Positions 61,157 through 64,000 of a DNA stretch of 64,000 nt are shown piece after piece. The translations under genes and the position numbers were made by a program. The DNA comes from Variovorax gracilis (lineage in GTDB: Bacteria > Pseudomonadota > Gammaproteobacteria > Burkholderiales > Burkholderiaceae_C): the NCBI RefSeq assembly GCF_030317115.1, contig NZ_JASZYF010000021.1, positions 38,962 through 102,961 on the forward strand. Reading direction: 5' to 3'. Each line of letters opens with the position of its first letter. The stretch's first letter is position 1. The notes under the pieces are model-generated. The model searched no databases. It had not been told where the DNA came from and was given only the letters and a program-made list of their open reading frames with translations.

Positions 61157-61439
61157 GGTCTACTCCTTTTAATGCGCTCTCCGGCCTGGGCCTCGGAACG
61201 CGCTTCATGCAGCGACCAACTGTTTCGGAAACGAATTCCTTTGCAGCGGGATCGCCATCTGCGCTGGTTGTCCCACGAGAGGGTGGAACGATTAAGTGCA
61301 GACTTCACTGCACGCCAGCGGTCTTGGATGGCCCGGGGCGCCGAATGAACGACGCTCCGACCCACCACTTCGCCCCGTCGCCTTTCGGCATCGAGGCAAA
61401 TTCATCAGGGTCCCGCCGCGGCGAGACCCCTCATGCACA
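61157..61439 (-). promoter_or_regulatory. rplJ leader / autoregulatory region
   Basis: The 283 bp between rplA and rplJ hold no gene. By position this is the leader where the rplJL promoter and the L10(L12)4 binding site lie in other proteobacteria. I did not identify the individual elements in the sequence. Confidence 0.5.
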
Positions 61440-62141
61440 TCAGCCTTGCGTGGCGATGGTTTGCGTGTCCACGCGGACACCCAGACCCATCGTCGACGAC
61501 ACAGCCACCTTGCGCAGGTACACACCCTTGCTGGTAGCCGGCTTGGCCTTGACCAGCGCATCGATCAGCGCGGCGAGGTTGCCCTGCAGCTTGTCGGTGT
61601 CGAACGAACGACGGCCGATCGTGCCGTGCACGATGCCTGCCTTGTCGACGCGGAACTGCACCTGGCCAGCCTTCGCGTTCTTGACGGCGGTCGCGACATC
61701 AGGCGTCACGGTGCCGACCTTCGGGTTGGGCATCAAGCCGCGCGGGCCGAGGATCTGGCCGAGCGTACCGACGACGCGCATCGCATCCGGTGCGGCGATC
61801 ACGACGTCGAAGGGCATGTCGCCAGCCTTCACCATCGCTGCCAGATCGTCCATGCCGACGATGTCGGCGCCAGCGGCCTTGGCTTCCTCAGCCTTGGCGC
61901 CCTGTGCGAACACGGCCACGCGCTTGGTCTTGCCGGTGCCATTGGGCAGCACGACGGCGCCACGAACGACCTGGTCGGACTTCTTCGCATCGATGCCGAG
62001 CTGGACAGCCACGTCGATCGACTCGTCGAACTTCGCGGTGGCGGCTTCCTTGATGATGCCGATGGCGTCAGCGAGCGGGTACAGCTTGTTGCTGTCGACC
62101 TTGCCCACGAGGGCTTTTTGCTTCTTGGTGATCTTGGCCAT
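61440..62141 (-). CDS. rplA: Ribosomal protein L1
   Basis: 233 residues: VDSNKLYPLADAIGIIKEAA, QVVRGAVVLPNGTGKTKRVA and GQILGPRGLMPNPKVGTVTP are the L1 signatures. It binds 23S rRNA at the L1 stalk and in known systems also represses the rplKA mRNA. The ATG follows the rplK stop without gap. Confidence 0.99.
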   Translation of the reverse strand: MAKITKKQKALVGKVDSNKLYPLADAIGIIKEAATAKFDESIDVAVQLGIDAKKSDQVVRGAVVLPNGTGKTKRVAVFAQGAKAEEAKAAGADIVGMDDLAAMVKAGDMPFDVVIAAPDAMRVVGTLGQILGPRGLMPNPKVGTVTPDVATAVKNAKAGQVQFRVDKAGIVHGTIGRRSFDTDKLQGNLAALIDALVKAKPATSKGVYLRKVAVSSTMGLGVRVDTQTIATQG

Positions 62142-62573
62142 TTACACGCCCTCCACATTCACGCCCATCGAACGGGCAGAGCCGGCGATGGTGCGAACCG
62201 CGGCGTCCAGGTCGGCAGCCGTCAGGTCCTTCATCTTGGTCTTGGCGATCTCTTCGAGCTGTGCGCGCGTGATCTTGCCGACCTTGTCGGTGTGCGGACG
62301 GGCAGAACCCTTCTCGAGCTTGATTGCCTTCTTGATCAAGGTGATCGCCGGCGGCGTCTTGATGATGAAGGTGAAGCTCTTGTCGGCGAACGCGGTGATG
62401 ACCACCGGCAGCGGCAGGCCCGGCTCGACGCCTTGGGTCTGCGCGTTGAACGCCTTGCAGAATTCCATGATGTTCAAACCGCGCTGGCCCAGTGCGGGAC
62501 CGATGGGCGGTGACGGGTTGGCCTTACCAGCTGGCACTTGCAGCTTGATGAAGCCGACGATTTTTTTCGCCAT
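62142..62573 (-). CDS. rplK: Ribosomal protein L11
   Basis: 143 residues: MAKKIVGFIKLQVPAGKANP, then GPALGQRGLNIMEFCKAFNA and the C-terminal rRNA-binding part ending GSARSMGVNVEGV. It binds the GTPase centre with 23S rRNA. It is first of the rplKA pair, 134 bp after nusG. Confidence 0.99.
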   Translation of the reverse strand: MAKKIVGFIKLQVPAGKANPSPPIGPALGQRGLNIMEFCKAFNAQTQGVEPGLPLPVVITAFADKSFTFIIKTPPAITLIKKAIKLEKGSARPHTDKVGKITRAQLEEIAKTKMKDLTAADLDAAVRTIAGSARSMGVNVEGV

Positions 62574-62707
62574 GCTTTGCTCCTTGCGGGTGATATCGCC
62601 TTGGCACTGGGCCGTGGCTCCCCGGGGTTAAACGACTCTTCGATCAGGGCCGCGCGCCGAGTCGGACAACGCGCAGCCGGAATGGTTCCGGTCTTTCGAC
62701 CAGGGGC

Positions 62708-63304
62708 TCAGGTCTTCTCGACCTGGCTGAATTCGAGTTCGACAGGCGTGGCGCGGCCGAAAATCATGACCGACACGCGCACCTTGCTCTTCTCGTAGTT
62801 GACTTCCTCGACGGTGCCGTTGAAGTCGGTGAACGGACCTTCCTTGACGCGCACGAATTCGCCGACGACGAACTCCACCTTGTGGCGGGGCTTCTCGGTG
62901 CCCTGCTGCATCTGGCTGACGATGTCCTCGACTTCCTTCTGGGAGATCGGGGCCGGACGGTTCTTCGCACCGCCCACAAAGCCAGTCACCTTGTTGGTGT
63001 GCTTCACCAGGTGCCAGCTCTCGTCGTCCATGATCATCTCGACCAGGACGTAGCCGGGGAAGAAGCGGCGCTCGGTGGTGCGCTTCTGGCCGTTCTTGAT
63101 CTCGACCACTTCTTCGGTCGGGACCAGGATGCGGCCGAACTTGTCCTGCATGCCGGCGCGGGCAATGCGCTCGGTGATGTTGCGCTCCACGGCCTTCTCC
63201 ATGCCGGAGTACGCGTGCACCACGTACCAGCGCAGGTCGGGATGGGCGGGCGCGGCCAGCACGGACGTGCTTTCCGGCGTGGCTTCGACAGCGTCGTCAG
63301 TCAT
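62708..63304 (-). CDS. nusG: Transcription termination/antitermination protein NusG
   Basis: 198 residues from the ATG reading MTDDAVEATPESTS. The NGN domain is LRWYVVHAYSGMEKAVERNI with FFPGYVLVEMIMDDESW, and the KOW domain is GEFVRVKEGPFTDFNGTVEE. It binds RNA polymerase and links it to Rho or ribosomal S10. The start overlaps the secE stop by one base (TAATG). The open frame upstream inside secE is not coding. Confidence 0.98.
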   Translation of the reverse strand: MTDDAVEATPESTSVLAAPAHPDLRWYVVHAYSGMEKAVERNITERIARAGMQDKFGRILVPTEEVVEIKNGQKRTTERRFFPGYVLVEMIMDDESWHLVKHTNKVTGFVGGAKNRPAPISQKEVEDIVSQMQQGTEKPRHKVEFVVGEFVRVKEGPFTDFNGTVEEVNYEKSKVRVSVMIFGRATPVELEFSQVEKT

Positions 63305-63687
63305 TATTTTCTCCAGCCCAGAATGAGGTCGAAAAACACCCATTCGAGCGTCTTGTCGGTGAGCCAAAGGAAGATCGACATGATGGCCACGAAGGCAAAC
63401 ACATAGGCCGTCATCTGGATCGCTTCCTTGCGCGTCGGCCAGACAACCTTCTTGACCTCGCGCCACGAGTCGCGGCCGAAGGCCCACAACTGGCGACCAC
63501 TCTCCGAACTCGCGAATGCGCCCACGGCGGCAGCGAGACCGACGAGCAAGGCAATCCACTGCACGATCGCGCCCTGGCGCGCAAGCAGATAGAACGCCAC
63601 GATGGCGCCGACCGCCAGCACGACGGCCGCAGCCAGCTTGGCCTTGTCCGCACTCGTGCTCACGGTTTCGATTTGAGAAGTGGCCAT
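63304..63687 (-). CDS. secE: Preprotein translocase subunit SecE
   Basis: 127 residues with three hydrophobic segments (LAAAVVLAVGAIVAFYLLAR, IVQWIALLVGLAAAVGAFAS, QMTAYVFAFVAIMSIFLWLT) and the conserved cytoplasmic DSWREVKKVVWPTRKEA before the last one. It clamps SecY in the inner-membrane translocon. Translationally coupled to nusG. Confidence 0.97.
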   Translation of the reverse strand: MATSQIETVSTSADKAKLAAAVVLAVGAIVAFYLLARQGAIVQWIALLVGLAAAVGAFASSESGRQLWAFGRDSWREVKKVVWPTRKEAIQMTAYVFAFVAIMSIFLWLTDKTLEWVFFDLILGWRK

Positions 63688-63789
63688 CTTTGGCTTTGTT
63701 CCTGCGGCCTTGCAGCCTTCAATTCATTACGTCGCTTGAGACGCCGAAGCCCGTCAGGACATGACGGGCTTGTTTCGGGGCCACCTAGG

Positions 63790-63865
63790 TGGCAGGGGCA
63801 GTAGGAATCGAACCTACAACCTTCGGTTTTGGAGACCGACGCTCTGCCAATTGAGCTATACCCCT
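63790..63865 (-). tRNA. tRNA-Trp (CCA)
   Basis: 76 bases with encoded CCA: begins AGGGGTATAGCTCAATTGG, anticodon loop CTCCAAA (anticodon CCA), T-loop GGTTCGAATCC. It lies between tuf and secE, the classic betaproteobacterial/E. coli order. Confidence 0.97.
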
Positions 63866-63879
63866 TCGCGATCCTTAAA

Positions 63880-64000
63880 TCAGACGTCGAGGATCTTGGC
63901 CACGACGCCCGAACCGACGGTACGGCCGCCTTCACGGATGGCGAAGCGCAGGCCTTCTTCCATCGCGATCGGGTTGATCAGCTTCACCGTGATCGACACG
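63880..64000 (-). CDS. tuf: C-terminal end of elongation factor Tu (5' part outside window)
   Basis: The last 39 codons are visible: VSITVKLINPIAMEEGLRFA, then IREGGRTVGSGVVAKILDV and TGA. This is the invariant EF-Tu domain III end. Transcription continues into tRNA-Trp and secE. Confidence 0.97.
   Translation of the reverse strand, partial: VSITVKLINPIAMEEGLRFAIREGGRTVGSGVVAKILDV

Overview
The window is a piece of a high-GC betaproteobacterial chromosome, most likely from the family Comamonadaceae (Variovorax/Polaromonas/Acidovorax-like). The right third carries the conserved block tuf - tRNA-Trp - secE - nusG - rplK - rplA - rplJ - rplL - rpoB - rpoC, all on the minus strand. It is followed by a LemA-like gene, rsmB, a DUF4390 gene, an NtrY/NtrX-type two-component pair and tRNA-Phe. 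The far left carries the 3' end of a TPR-repeat protein gene and a large DyP-peroxidase/cytochrome-P450 fusion gene. Taxonomy is inferred from gene order and protein character only.

Between these two blocks lies a genomic island of about 40.5 kb (5272-45744). A 47-bp direct repeat made of the 3' part of tRNA-Phe marks both ends. The complete tRNA and a 501-aa tyrosine recombinase sit at the right end. The left end keeps only the tRNA fragment, and what looks like the ancestral tRNA-Phe terminator lies just outside it. The integrase end also holds a DUF3800 gene, two small AlpA-like HTH genes and a plasmid-type replication module (RepA-like ATPase, RepC-like initiator, SSB-like OB-fold protein, replication-relaxation-type protein). 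The element may therefore replicate after excision.

The rest of the island is dense in defence-type genes. (i) A complete BREX type 1 operon (ribbon-helix-helix gene, brxA, brxB, brxC, pglX, pglZ, brxL; 20779-35973) carries three extra genes between pglX and pglZ: a coiled-coil protein, a QxK-nuclease-like protein with hydrophobic segments, and a zinc-ribbon protein. (ii) A tight minus-strand operon (14819-17629) encodes a small glycine-rich-N-terminus protein, a PfkB-kinase/nucleoside-2-deoxyribosyltransferase fusion, a short QueC-like enzyme and a SagB/nitroreductase-like enzyme. An OGG-like HhH-GPD glycosylase gene converges on it. QueC-like plus OGG-like proteins recall type IV CBASS (Cap9/Cap11), but no cyclase or TGT-like gene is seen; this is the best candidate for an undescribed system. 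(iii) An overlapping plus-strand run (11231-13600) encodes two BPSL0761-like small proteins alternating with two HAD phosphatases of the RNA-repair type, ending in a KptA/Tpt1 RNA 2'-phosphotransferase. (iv) A CoiA-like PD-(D/E)XK nuclease and a two-gene unit with an FAD/NAD(P)-binding protein complete the set.

The backbone genes follow the textbook rpoBC-ribosomal layout. No transposase and no CRISPR array were seen.
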